DNA from: Flavobacteriales bacterium
GTDB lineage: Bacteria > Bacteroidota > Bacteroidia > Flavobacteriales_G > Salibacteraceae
NCBI GenBank assembly: GCA_018660685.1
Contig: JABJJW010000024.1
Span: 62,001-126,000, forward strand
Length of the DNA: 64,000 bases
Direction: 5' to 3'
The notes beneath the pieces were generated by a model. It saw only the letters and a program-made list of their open reading frames with translations, was not told the origin of the DNA and made no database searches. A program made the translations under genes and the position numbers. Every line of letters starts with the position of its first letter. The first letter of the stretch is position 1. Positions 40,996 to 49,938 of the stretch are shown here, in pieces.

Positions 40996-43738
40996 AGCTA
41001 CCAAGTTTGAATTGATACGCAACGGATACAATTGGACTTCCAAAAATGCTCAGTTTGTAACCTTGAATGTGACCAGCGTCCGCAGCAGCAAAAACAGAGA
41101 ATGCATTTCTTCGGCCGAATAAATTGTAAACAGAGAAATTCCAAGATCCATGGAGCAGTTTTTTCTTCTTCAGGTTGCCTTCTAAATTCACGCCCAGATC
41201 TACCCTGAAATAATCCGGGATCCGGAACTCATTCCTAGTCGAATAATTCACGAGTGGAATTTCATACTGAAAGTAAACCGCAGTAGGCGTGGTTACTGGT
41301 CGCCCAGTCGCGTAGACTACAGTGGAGGATAGGCTAACTCGGCGCGTAAACTTGTAATTTCCGACAATGTTGAATGCATGGGGTTTATCATAGTTCGCAG
41401 GATACGGTATTCCATAGTTGATTCGATTGTCAACCAGTTCGTTGTCTACTCTGACGATGGCTCTGGCAAATGCATAGCTGACCCATCCGTTCATTTTGCC
41501 CTTCACTTTTCTGAGCATGATTTCAGCACCATAGGCCAGTAGATCTCCTTGTAGGACCGATGTTTCAGGAATGGAAGCGACTACCAAGTTGGCGCCATCT
41601 CGATATTCAACCAAATCGTTAATGTCCTTCAAGTAACCTTCAAGCGAGAATTCGTACGTTCCGTAGCCGAATTTCGAATAGTATCCTACAGAATAGTGCT
41701 TGCCGCTCATAGGCTTAATATTAGGATCTGCCAATTTCCACTTGTCGGTAGGGCTTAGTGCTACTGTATTTGTAAGAAGGATAATGTATTGTCTTGACTG
41801 ATTAAACCCTGCCTTCACTGACATAAATTCGTTGATCGAATACTTCGCGCTCAATCGAAAATCTGGCGCTTGATAAGTAACGATTGGTTGCCATGAATTA
41901 TAGGAAGTTGTGTCTGTTATGTTGTCTTCAGTTAGCGGCAATTCGGGTTGGTATGAGTAGATGTCATTTGGTCCGAGGTACATGTAGTGATTGAAACGGA
42001 TGCCACCATTCAGCCTCCAACGAGCACTTACTCGCCACTCTTCATTAATGAATAGACCTGATTCGAGGGCCCGTTCCGATCCGAGCTCAATCGGAAGCAC
42101 AAGAGAGTTTGTACTCGCTGGTACTTGACTTCCTTGATCGAGTTCATAAAGAACTGAATTGACTCCTACGATTACCTCATGACTTGAATTTGGCCTGAAA
42201 AAGAATTGGGAACGTAATTCAGAGTGCTGGATTTGATAGTCGATAGTGTATTCAGCATTGAATGACTGAAGGTTGTCTTCATCATAGGCATAAGAACTAT
42301 ATGAACCAATGGTTTCAAGACTATGCTTGTTTCCAATTACATGTGTCCATTCAACAGAACTCCCAAGATTCTGGTACTTGTTATTCGTAAGAGATGATAG
42401 AGAGACGTCATCATAGCTATAGTATCCAGTGATATTTAATCGGTCATTTTTACCAAGGTGGATATTTAGTGTAGAAATGGCATCCCTGAATTGAGCGCTA
42501 CTCTCATTTAACTCAGGAACGTTGATGGAGTTGAGAACCCAGTCGCTATAAGTTGTTCGAACTCCAGCCATGTAACTGCTTTTGCCTTTTGAAATTGGAC
42601 CTTCCACAAGTACATCTGCGGTAATTGGGCTTATCCCACCCCTCATCGAAAACTCTTGATTATTACCTTTTTTAGCACGGACATCAAACACGCTCGAAAG
42701 CCGACCACCGTACTGCGTAGGGAAGTTGCTCTTGTAAAGTGTGAAATCACTGATTGCGTTTGGCGTAAAAGAGGTGAAGAATCCGAATATGTGACTCGTA
42801 TTGTAAATAGGGATGTGGTTTAGATAAAAGACGTTCTGATCCGCTGGACTTCCTCTGACGTTGAAGCCGCCACTTCCTTCGCCAACAGATTGGACACCAG
42901 GGAGCAGGAGCGCCGCTTTTATTAAATCTGTTTCTCCTAGAATTTTCGGAATCTGCTTTACGCTCTTCGTGCTGAGTTTTTGGATTCCCATGGAAGCTCG
43001 TTCCAAATGTGCATCGCCATCAGCAGTAACAATGACCTCCCTTAGGTCATATACTTTGGCGTCAAGGATAAAGTCTTGTCTTCCAGAATCATAAACCTTG
43101 AGCTTGAATCGTTGCTCTTCATGCTCTAGACTTCTTACAATTATCGAGTAGTCACCTTTGTTTAATTGAAGCGTATAGAAACCATTCTCATCAGTTGTTG
43201 CTCCATCTTTTAGTTCATCGATGTAAAGCGTTGCACCGAAAATGGCTTGTCCGTTTTCAGCTTGAGATACGTATCCGCTAATTCCGCAACTTCCTTTTGA
43301 TTTTCCCCCTCCCTGCTGACCGATGATCAATGTTTGCTCCACCGAAGTGTGGCGTGTTTCGCGAATTAGAGAATTTTGGTCCTCGTCTTCACTGAAAGTT
43401 TCACTCGTCTTTTGTGTCGCAAAAAACTTCTTAGGAAGAATCACTTCAAAGCCTGGGTCAGCAGAAACAACATAGCACCTGCAATCCAGCCCTTCGAATG
43501 CATACAAATGCACCTTATTTAGGTTGATATTTAAAAAATCGATTATTTGTTCTGCTTCCGTATCGAATCGTGTGCTGAGTAACGTTGAATCAGAAAATAA
43601 GAGATGCAAGCCTTTGGATTCCATCATCAGACTCAATTCTAATCCAGTAGAACCAACCCAGTCCTGTTCGGTCAGATTCTGGGCAGATGCGAGATTTATA
43701 CTTAGCATCATTGCTAGTATTAGCTTAATTCCCCTCAC
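40985..43738 (-). CDS. TonB-dependent outer-membrane receptor
   Basis: A 917-aa receptor. GTG 43738 gives MRGIKLILAMMLSINLASA, a signal peptide. Residues about 20-95 form an STN-like N-terminal domain. After a linker, GISGYVSQAENGQAIFGATLYI to about 230 is a carboxypeptidase-regulatory-like domain. The plug follows (GETDLIKAALLLPGVQSVGEGSGGFNVRGSPADQNVFYLNHIPI, spanning about 265-308), then the 22-strand barrel. STN domains couple to trans-envelope signalling or energy transduction; no FecR/FecI pair adjoins. Substrate unknown. TTG 43750 is an alternative start; the GTG fits the signal peptide better and overlaps the upstream gene by 14 bp. Confidence 0.9.
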   Translation of the reverse strand: MRGIKLILAMMLSINLASAQNLTEQDWVGSTGLELSLMMESKGLHLLFSDSTLLSTRFDTEAEQIIDFLNINLNKVHLYAFEGLDCRCYVVSADPGFEVILPKKFFATQKTSETFSEDEDQNSLIRETRHTSVEQTLIIGQQGGGKSKGSCGISGYVSQAENGQAIFGATLYIDELKDGATTDENGFYTLQLNKGDYSIIVRSLEHEEQRFKLKVYDSGRQDFILDAKVYDLREVIVTADGDAHLERASMGIQKLSTKSVKQIPKILGETDLIKAALLLPGVQSVGEGSGGFNVRGSPADQNVFYLNHIPIYNTSHIFGFFTSFTPNAISDFTLYKSNFPTQYGGRLSSVFDVRAKKGNNQEFSMRGGISPITADVLVEGPISKGKSSYMAGVRTTYSDWVLNSINVPELNESSAQFRDAISTLNIHLGKNDRLNITGYYSYDDVSLSSLTNNKYQNLGSSVEWTHVIGNKHSLETIGSYSSYAYDEDNLQSFNAEYTIDYQIQHSELRSQFFFRPNSSHEVIVGVNSVLYELDQGSQVPASTNSLVLPIELGSERALESGLFINEEWRVSARWRLNGGIRFNHYMYLGPNDIYSYQPELPLTEDNITDTTSYNSWQPIVTYQAPDFRLSAKYSINEFMSVKAGFNQSRQYIILLTNTVALSPTDKWKLADPNIKPMSGKHYSVGYYSKFGYGTYEFSLEGYLKDINDLVEYRDGANLVVASIPETSVLQGDLLAYGAEIMLRKVKGKMNGWVSYAFARAIVRVDNELVDNRINYGIPYPANYDKPHAFNIVGNYKFTRRVSLSSTVVYATGRPVTTPTAVYFQYEIPLVNYSTRNEFRIPDYFRVDLGVNLEGNLKKKKLLHGSWNFSVYNLFGRRNAFSVFAAADAGHIQGYKLSIFGSPIVSVAYQFKLGSYEI

Positions 43739-44444
43739 AAATGGCCGCAATTATTCGAGATTCAGCAATGGAAGCACGCCGGTACTTCACCTGATTCGTT
43801 TTTAAGTAGTTCTTGATTTTATCCTTCTTCTCAGGAAACTGTGCGTACAGCTTTTTTCTAGAACTGATGTTTATGAGTTGGTGGTTGCTGATGAGTAGAA
43901 ACCGTCTTCCAGTTTCCGAATATCTGCCATAGGGAGTCACTTTTGTATACGAATCGATAAAGGTCTTGCGGTATTCTAGTAGAAAAGTGTCCTTGCCGAA
44001 ATGGACCCTTGACAGGTAATCTCTGGTATTGCCATCAATCTCAAAAAGTTGAGCATTGATGAAATGTTGCTGATGCAATTCAAAGGAATCGAGCCACTGC
44101 GTTTCAAATACTAAGCTGACTCTGGAAGAATCGGTTAGCCATAATTTACCAACGACCTGATCAAGCTCTAAATCGTATCTCACCATCACCTTCTTAAAAG
44201 GGACTCCTCGAACCCATGTTATTCCATTCTGGTCATGTTCTGAATACTGGAAATATTGATGTCCTTGAGCTCGGCGAAATACAGGGCGATATGGGTTCCC
44301 CAGCGAAAGCAAATCATCTGTTCCGTATTGGATTTTGCTTGAGGCACTGTTTTGTTCTGAAGGTTGCGCCAGACCATTGAACCAGCAGCTTATTAAAACT
44401 AGAATGAATATGATTTTGTAGATAGGTTGCGTCAGATAATGCAC
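43725..44444 (-). CDS. Hypothetical exported protein, first gene of the TonB operon
   Basis: A 239-aa protein with an N-terminal signal peptide (IIFILVLISCWFNGLAQ, residues about 11-27) and start GTG 44444. The mature part is beta-rich and basic at its end (KLYAQFPEKKDKIKNYLKTN, then RASIAESRIIAAICEGN). I do not recognise a named domain, although such small exported proteins commonly precede STN-type receptors. It overlaps the receptor gene, which points to cotranscription and a shared role in uptake. Confidence 0.72.
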   Translation of the reverse strand: MHYLTQPIYKIIFILVLISCWFNGLAQPSEQNSASSKIQYGTDDLLSLGNPYRPVFRRAQGHQYFQYSEHDQNGITWVRGVPFKKVMVRYDLELDQVVGKLWLTDSSRVSLVFETQWLDSFELHQQHFINAQLFEIDGNTRDYLSRVHFGKDTFLLEYRKTFIDSYTKVTPYGRYSETGRRFLLISNHQLINISSRKKLYAQFPEKKDKIKNYLKTNQVKYRRASIAESRIIAAICEGN

Positions 44445-44472
44445 CTACAAGGTTACTAATTCTGACGCCAAT

Positions 44473-44739
44473 TTAAATGACGATAACGCCAGTGTGAAGT
44501 AGGTTTTCAGAGTGACTTAAGGCATAGAGATATTCACCTTTAGGTAATTCGCGCGTAAGAACAACAAATTCATCGCCAAGGACCAAGTCGGTCGTGTTGA
44601 CCTTTTTTCCATCGAGATCAATCAATTCAAACCTCAATGGTCTGTTGGCATTTCCAACTACCCTGTAATGCAGGTAGCGCATGGTGCGCTGCATGTAGAT
44701 AGTAATATGCTCTTGTCTCTTTCGAATCATTCTATTCAA
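44473..44739 (-). CDS. Small protein resembling a stand-alone T9SS C-terminal sorting domain
   Basis: An 88-aa protein, nearly all of it (residues about 20-88) with the strand pattern of a type A T9SS sorting domain: LRFELIDLDGKKVNTTDLV, then LPKGEYLYALSH, then HTGVIVI. There is no signal peptide, and no cargo domain is fused. It could be a decayed remnant of a secreted protein or a cytoplasmic protein of the same fold. It lies 28 bp after the TonB operon's upstream neighbour and 29 bp before the GNAT gene's end. Confidence 0.55.
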   Translation of the reverse strand: MNRMIRKRQEHITIYMQRTMRYLHYRVVGNANRPLRFELIDLDGKKVNTTDLVLGDEFVVLTRELPKGEYLYALSHSENLLHTGVIVI

Positions 44740-44768
44740 TGAGATGCAGTCTAGAAGCTTAGAGTTGG

Positions 44769-45293
44769 TTAAGAAAACCTAAAACGCCACACATCGTGCA
44801 GAACATCGTGGTGGAGAGTTTGGCCGTCGATTTTCATTTCATTTCGCATCGCAACCCGTTGAGACGGCTTGTTTTTTGGATGGATAAATGAAACTACTGA
44901 ATCAGCTTTGGTATTTGTTTTGGCGAACTGTTTAAAGTAAATAGCCGCTTCTGTTGCATAGCCGTTGCCTCGATGTTTAGGCATAAGGTGGTACCCTATT
45001 TCAAGTTCTACCACATCATCAACTAATTGGCTGATTAAGCCAATTTGACCCACAAATTCGTTGTTCTTTTTGTTGAATGCAGCGAGGAGGCCAAACCGTC
45101 CTTCCGCATACCTTCTTAATTGACCTTTAATCCACTTTTCCGCCATCAAATCATCTTCTCTGAAATTGGCTGGAAAGTGCATGATTGCAGATTTATCGGC
45201 GAGAAAGATCTTCCACTCCTGAATTAATTCAGAACTAAGAGGAGCAAATTGCAACCGCTCCGAATCATGGGGTTGGAGATACTTGTCGGTCAT
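44769..45293 (-). CDS. GNAT family N-acetyltransferase (RimJ/RimL type)
   Basis: A 174-aa acetyl-CoA-dependent acetyltransferase. Motif A is LEIGYHLMPKHRGNGYATEAAIYFKQFA (about 96-123, with the pyrophosphate-binding HRGNGYATEA loop); motif B follows in VSFIHPKNKPSQRVAMRNEM (about 133-152), the usual NxxSxrva segment. The length and layout are those of RimJ/RimL-like proteins acting on N-termini or small amines; the substrate is unknown. Start and the regulator's stop overlap by one base (TAATG), so it is cotranscribed with the regulator. Confidence 0.85.
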   Translation of the reverse strand: MTDKYLQPHDSERLQFAPLSSELIQEWKIFLADKSAIMHFPANFREDDLMAEKWIKGQLRRYAEGRFGLLAAFNKKNNEFVGQIGLISQLVDDVVELEIGYHLMPKHRGNGYATEAAIYFKQFAKTNTKADSVVSFIHPKNKPSQRVAMRNEMKIDGQTLHHDVLHDVWRFRFS

Positions 45294-45994
45294 TACACCA
45301 CAGGATTACTCAAGAATCGATATCCGACTCCTCGGATGCTGTGAAAGTGCAAGGGTTTTTTAGGATCTTTCTCAAAGTGCTTTCTGAAGCCAACTATAAA
45401 ATTGTCGATTGTTCTCGTAGAAGGATAAACATCTACGCCCCAAATGAGATCAAGCATCTCTTCGCGTGAAATAGTCTCACCATCCCGTTCGACCAAAAGC
45501 CTCAGAATCTGCAACTCCTTTTTGGTCAGCGTGATTTTATCCCCGCTGTAGCTTATCGCTTCGTTTCTGTCGAAGAAGAGGGTGTTTCCATTGAATTTAT
45601 ACTCGGATAGACCGACCTTAGCTTCGGAGCCGGTTCGTTCAATTAATCGCAGTATTCGGAGTAAAAGCTCTTCGAGGTCAAATGGTTTAACCAAGTAGTC
45701 GTCACCTCCAATCTTTAATCCCATCACGCGATCCTGAGCTGAATTTTTTGCCGTGAGGAAAAGAATCGGAACTTTTCGATTTTCCAATCGAATTGATCGG
45801 CAAACGGAGAACCCATCCATATGTGGAAGCATGACATCGAGAAGAATGAGATCGAATGGTCCTTCATGAAAACGATCCATGGCTTCCTTTCCATTCATGG
45901 CTGGCACTACATCGTATCCTTCCAACTCCAGATTGAGTTTTACGACTTCTAACAGCCGCTCTTCATCTTCAACTAGAAGTATCCTTTTAGACAT
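45293..45994 (-). CDS. OmpR-family response regulator
   Basis: A 233-aa DNA-binding regulator from ATG 45994. The receiver domain has the acidic pocket LLVEDEERL, the phospho-acceptor Asp in DLILLDVMLPHMDGF (about 50-64), the Thr in ILFLTAKN and the Lys in DDYLVKPFDLEEL. A winged-helix DNA-binding domain (residues about 130-230) ends with HFHSIRGVGYRF. No kinase gene is adjacent, so its partner is not identified. A TAnnTTTG box lies 5 nt upstream of ATG 45994. Confidence 0.93.
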   Translation of the reverse strand: MSKRILLVEDEERLLEVVKLNLELEGYDVVPAMNGKEAMDRFHEGPFDLILLDVMLPHMDGFSVCRSIRLENRKVPILFLTAKNSAQDRVMGLKIGGDDYLVKPFDLEELLLRILRLIERTGSEAKVGLSEYKFNGNTLFFDRNEAISYSGDKITLTKKELQILRLLVERDGETISREEMLDLIWGVDVYPSTRTIDNFIVGFRKHFEKDPKKPLHFHSIRGVGYRFLSNPVV

Positions 45995-45999
45995 CAATG

Positions 46000-46007
46000 C
46001 AAATCTA
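46000..46007 (-). promoter_or_regulatory. -7 box of the OmpR-type regulator gene
   Basis: Minus strand reads TAGATTTG, 5 nt before ATG 45994. A TTG lies 15 nt further upstream (46025-46023), a shorter spacer than normal. Confidence 0.4.
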
Positions 46008-46068
46008 GGGGTAGAAGCACAGCAATGGGTTGAACATTGTTCTCAATTTAAACGCGTTTATTTAAGGC

Positions 46069-47280
46069 GTGAAAAAGCGGTTGATTTTCGTAACTATTGG
46101 CGTCCTAGTTCTGATTGGTTCTGTCCATTCGCAGCGCTGTGATACGGAGAACGAAACGTTCAGAGCCATTCAGAGTGAACACGCTTACACCAAAGGTCTT
46201 TTCGAACTCGATTCCTTGGCTGAAGCTTTTGAAACTTGGACCTTGGAATCTTCTGCTCGAGGTGATACGATTATGTTTATTCCGGTCGTGGTACACGTTA
46301 TTTACCGCCATGACGTACAAAACATTTCTTACGACCAGATAAAGAGCCAGATTGACGTTTTGAATCGCGACTTCAATTGGGCTGGGGGCGATCACGGTAA
46401 GATTCCTGAGGTTTTTAGGAGCCTAGGACAGGCTTGTCGAATTCAATTTCGACTCGCAGATCGAGATCCCCATGGGAATTTCACCCATGGAATTACGAGG
46501 AAACAAACAGACATTGAGGATATTGGTTCCCAAGCGATTTATCACCGAAGTAGTAAAGGAGGTACTGATCCTTGGTCTCAACCACACTACCTCAATATCT
46601 GGGTTTGTGAATTAGAAGGAAATGCCATCGGTTTCTCCATTCTCCCGAGCAATAATATGTCTGAGAGAGATGGTGTCGTGATGGACCCTAATGCATTTGG
46701 AACTACGGGAACGGTGCGTCCACCTTATAATGGAGGAAGGACCCTTGTTCATGAAGTAGGCCATTATCTTGGGTTACGACATCCATGGGGAAAAGGCGAT
46801 GGTGGAGGATGTTCTACGACGGATCATATGAGCGATACGCCAAAACAGGAGAAGGAAAATTTTGGATGCGAAACATTTCCTCATTTCTCGTGCGGAGGTC
46901 AAACTGATGGCGATATGTTTATGAATTTTATGGACTATGCAAATGATTCCTGCATGTTGCTCTTCACCAAACAACAAGTTCAATTTATGAGGTTGGTTCT
47001 ACGAAGAAATCGAGCTGCTCTTTTTCATTCAGATGGTTATACCGGACTCAGCAAAATGAATGAACGAAGTCTGAGAATTTATCCTAACCCTGCCAACGAT
47101 AGACTTCAAATTGAATTTTTACACCATGATCAACTCGTGAATGTTTGGTCGGTAGAAGGAAAGCTCATGAAAGTGCTCCGGGCCAGCGCCTCAATCACAG
47201 AATTTGACATTTCAAATCTCGAGTCGGGAATGTATTTCTTGGAATCTGAAGACTCTCACCTCAAACTAATGGTTCAGTAG
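46069..47280 (+). CDS. Secreted M43 zinc metalloprotease with T9SS type A sorting domain
   Basis: A 403-aa exported protease of the pappalysin/cytophagalysin (M43) family. GTG 46069 starts a signal peptide (VKKRLIFVTIGVLVLIGSVHS). The catalytic motif LVHEVGHYLGLRH (HEXXHxxGxxH, about 225-237) is intact, and NFMDYANDSCML (about 285-296) is the Met-turn. Cysteine pairs such as GGGCSTTDHMSDTP fit the family. The last about 75 residues (LRIYPNPANDRLQIEFL, then YFLESEDSHLKLMVQ) are a type A (Por_Secre_tail) sorting domain, so it is exported by T9SS. The next gene starts at its last base. Confidence 0.9.
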   Translation: MKKRLIFVTIGVLVLIGSVHSQRCDTENETFRAIQSEHAYTKGLFELDSLAEAFETWTLESSARGDTIMFIPVVVHVIYRHDVQNISYDQIKSQIDVLNRDFNWAGGDHGKIPEVFRSLGQACRIQFRLADRDPHGNFTHGITRKQTDIEDIGSQAIYHRSSKGGTDPWSQPHYLNIWVCELEGNAIGFSILPSNNMSERDGVVMDPNAFGTTGTVRPPYNGGRTLVHEVGHYLGLRHPWGKGDGGGCSTTDHMSDTPKQEKENFGCETFPHFSCGGQTDGDMFMNFMDYANDSCMLLFTKQQVQFMRLVLRRNRAALFHSDGYTGLSKMNERSLRIYPNPANDRLQIEFLHHDQLVNVWSVEGKLMKVLRASASITEFDISNLESGMYFLESEDSHLKLMVQ

Positions 47281-48248
47281 TGGTTGATGCCAAGGCTCTA
47301 ATTGTTTATTCCCTACCAGGTGAAAGTGAGTTCCAAATTTCGAACGGCGCGAGGCGTCGTGGAATCTCATCCAAGCTCACTTGGATTATGAGGCCGTTTG
47401 ATCAGCAGAGAGAACCTATCTATTTCGGAATGAGCCCTCCATCTAGACTCAGCACATTCCCAAGTATTGAGCTTAATGAGGCGCCACTGCTTGCAGAAAC
47501 AATGAAGGATCATTATCTAAAAAATGCTGAACGAAGTATTGATTTTGCAACCAAAACGGAGGGCAAGGTCATTTTGAGCAGAATTAAGAAGCTTGAACGA
47601 AGGATTGATTTACAACGTTCGCTTGGGCGCTATCGGGAGATGTATCCAAACTCATTTGTCTATCTATTTCACGCACCGGACATTGGTACTTGGATGGGAG
47701 CCACACCGGAAGTCCTCTTGTCTGCAAGGGCAGAGGAACATTCTACTTATGCGCTCGCAGGAACTAGATGGGGGGATGATCTGTTCAGTCAGAAGGAATT
47801 CGATGAGCAGATGCTGGTGGTAAGAGACATCCTTGATATATTGAGTGATCGAGAAGTGGAAGTCGGAGATGTCAGAGAATCAGTCTATGGAAATTTGAGG
47901 CATCTCAAAACGGAGCTTCGGTGGATTGAAAGCGCTTCGTACATGAAGATTTCTGAATTACTTCATCCGACCGCTGCTGTGAATGGTTTCCCGCGTAGAG
48001 AGGCCAACGGGTTAATCCTGAAGATGGAGTCTCATCCAAGGAGTTACTACACAGGTTATCTTGGCATCATTGAAGCTGAAACTTCAGCCAACTTATTTGT
48101 GAACCTTCGGTGCATGCAGTTATTTCGCGATAGCGCATTGCTCTATGCAGGAGGAGGGATTAATTCCAAATCCGATCCAAAACATGAATGGGAAGAGTGT
48201 GGACGAAAATTCAAAACAATCGAAGAGGCGTTAGAGTTTGATGACTAA
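47280..48248 (+). CDS. menF: Isochorismate synthase
   Basis: Chorismate-binding enzyme converting chorismate to isochorismate, the first step of menaquinone synthesis; 322 aa, GTG start overlapping the preceding stop by one base. Signature segments are IGTWMGATPEVLLSA (about 135-149), YALAGTRWGDDLFSQKEFDEQMLVV (about 157-181, with EQ instead of the EH common in proteobacteria), LHPTAAVNGFPRREANGLI (about 235-253) and SYYTGYLGIIEAE (about 261-273). It is shorter than E. coli MenF at the N-terminus, as in other Bacteroidota. Being next to menD favours the menaquinone role over siderophore synthesis. Confidence 0.88.
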   Translation: MVDAKALIVYSLPGESEFQISNGARRRGISSKLTWIMRPFDQQREPIYFGMSPPSRLSTFPSIELNEAPLLAETMKDHYLKNAERSIDFATKTEGKVILSRIKKLERRIDLQRSLGRYREMYPNSFVYLFHAPDIGTWMGATPEVLLSARAEEHSTYALAGTRWGDDLFSQKEFDEQMLVVRDILDILSDREVEVGDVRESVYGNLRHLKTELRWIESASYMKISELLHPTAAVNGFPRREANGLILKMESHPRSYYTGYLGIIEAETSANLFVNLRCMQLFRDSALLYAGGGINSKSDPKHEWEECGRKFKTIEEALEFDD

Positions 48249-49938
48249 GATTTCGAGCATAGAAAGCGTACAATCCTTGGTGCAGTTGGCAGAGATGAAA
48301 GGAGTGTGTGATGTTGTTATTTCGCCGGGAAGTCGAAACGCACCTTTGATTCTGAGCTTCACCTCAAATGCATATTTCAATTGTCAGTCTGTGTTGGATG
48401 AACGCACTGCTGGGTTCGTTGCTCTGGGGATGTCCCAAAGTACAGGGAAGCCTACAATGCTGTCCTGTACGAGTGGATCGGCCGTGGTGAATTATGCGCC
48501 CGCATTGGCAGAAGCTTATTACCAAAAGATACCCTTGATAGCGATCACCGCTGATCGCCCCAAACACTTAATTGACCAAGGAGAAGGGCAGAGCATGAGG
48601 CAAGAAGGCGTCATGGATAATTTCTTGGAAGGTTCTTTTAACCTCGTGGAGGAGAAGAGTAAAGACGATGCCGCTTTGAATGAGCAATTAATAAATCAAG
48701 CCTTCGATCTAGCCATTGCTACTTCTAAACCTGTTCAGATCAATGTGCCCTTGAGTGAGCCGCTGTACGACATGGTAGAGCAGCCAACAGCTCAACCGAA
48801 AGACCTAAAGGATGATCAGCCCAGAGCTCGATTGGACGATTCGACTTTCGAATCGCTTAAGAACCAGTGGAAAGCGAGCAACAAAGTTCTCATCTTGGTT
48901 TCGCAATTTGTTGATCGGGGAAGTCTCGAGCAAACCTTAGGAAATTTATGCAACAATCCGAAGGTTGCTGTGCTTACTGAGACGACCGCAAACATGTATA
49001 ACTTAGGTTTTGTCTCGTGTATTGATCGAACGCTTGAACTATTTGAAGGTGGAGAGGATGAGCTGCAGTACATACCTGACTTGTTGATTACTGTTGGTGA
49101 GAACATCATCAGCAAAAAGATAAAGACAATTATTAGGAAGCATAAAGCGAACATTCAGAAGCACTGGCATTTTGGAGACGTGCCCCGAGATACTTTCCAA
49201 TGTTTGACAGAGTTGATCAAGGTAAATCCGGGAACAACACTCTCGGCAATATCGAGCGAACAAGATGCAGTTGGTGAGTTTGGAATGCGATGGCGAAATG
49301 CTTTCTATAAAGCGGAAAATGTGCACAAAGAATTTATGGCTTCATTGCCTTTTTCCGATTTGAAAGTTATAGAGCAAGTACTCGATTTTATCCCAGATGC
49401 GTCCAATTTACAGATGGGTAACTCAAGTGTCGTGCGATACATACAATTGTTCAACCAAATCCGAACGATCAAGTATCATGGAAATCGTGGGCTGAGTGGA
49501 ATTGAAGGATGCACATCTACGGCTGCTGGTATGGCGATAATGTCTCAAAATAATACAGTATTAGTATCTGGCGATCAGGCGTTTAGATATGATTCAAATG
49601 GACTGTCACTTCATGAAAGTATCGACGGTTTGAAAGTCATCGTGATCAATAACTCTGGGGGGAACATATTCAGAATTATTCCAGGGCCTAACAAACACGT
49701 TGCAAGCGAGAGATTTATCGAGAAAATGGACGAGCGTTCCATTCAAAAGCTAGTGGACTATCACGGTTGTGATTATCAAAGTGCGCGGAATGAAGAATCG
49801 CTCGAGACAGGATTGCGATGGTTGTTTGATCCAACGTCGACCAAAAATGAAGTTCTTGAAGTTTTTACACCTCGCCTTGATAACCCTGAAATTTTGAAAG
49901 CGTATTTTTCGAAGATTAAGGGTGTTGATGCTCAATGA
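48241..49938 (+). CDS. menD: 2-succinyl-5-enolpyruvyl-6-hydroxy-3-cyclohexene-1-carboxylate synthase
   Basis: Thiamine-diphosphate enzyme joining isochorismate and 2-oxoglutarate in menaquinone synthesis; 565 aa from ATG 48241 (a TTG three bases earlier is also open). The N-terminal domain has VISPGSRNAPLILSF (about 26-40), LDERTAGFVALGMSQSTGKP (about 51-70, catalytic Glu) and CTSGSAVVNYAPALAEAYYQ. The C-terminal ThDP motif is LVSGDQAFRYDSNGL to NNSGGNIFRI (about 440-476). It overlaps menF by 8 bp. Other men genes are not in the window. Confidence 0.95.
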   Translation: MTKISSIESVQSLVQLAEMKGVCDVVISPGSRNAPLILSFTSNAYFNCQSVLDERTAGFVALGMSQSTGKPTMLSCTSGSAVVNYAPALAEAYYQKIPLIAITADRPKHLIDQGEGQSMRQEGVMDNFLEGSFNLVEEKSKDDAALNEQLINQAFDLAIATSKPVQINVPLSEPLYDMVEQPTAQPKDLKDDQPRARLDDSTFESLKNQWKASNKVLILVSQFVDRGSLEQTLGNLCNNPKVAVLTETTANMYNLGFVSCIDRTLELFEGGEDELQYIPDLLITVGENIISKKIKTIIRKHKANIQKHWHFGDVPRDTFQCLTELIKVNPGTTLSAISSEQDAVGEFGMRWRNAFYKAENVHKEFMASLPFSDLKVIEQVLDFIPDASNLQMGNSSVVRYIQLFNQIRTIKYHGNRGLSGIEGCTSTAAGMAIMSQNNTVLVSGDQAFRYDSNGLSLHESIDGLKVIVINNSGGNIFRIIPGPNKHVASERFIEKMDERSIQKLVDYHGCDYQSARNEESLETGLRWLFDPTSTKNEVLEVFTPRLDNPEILKAYFSKIKGVDAQ

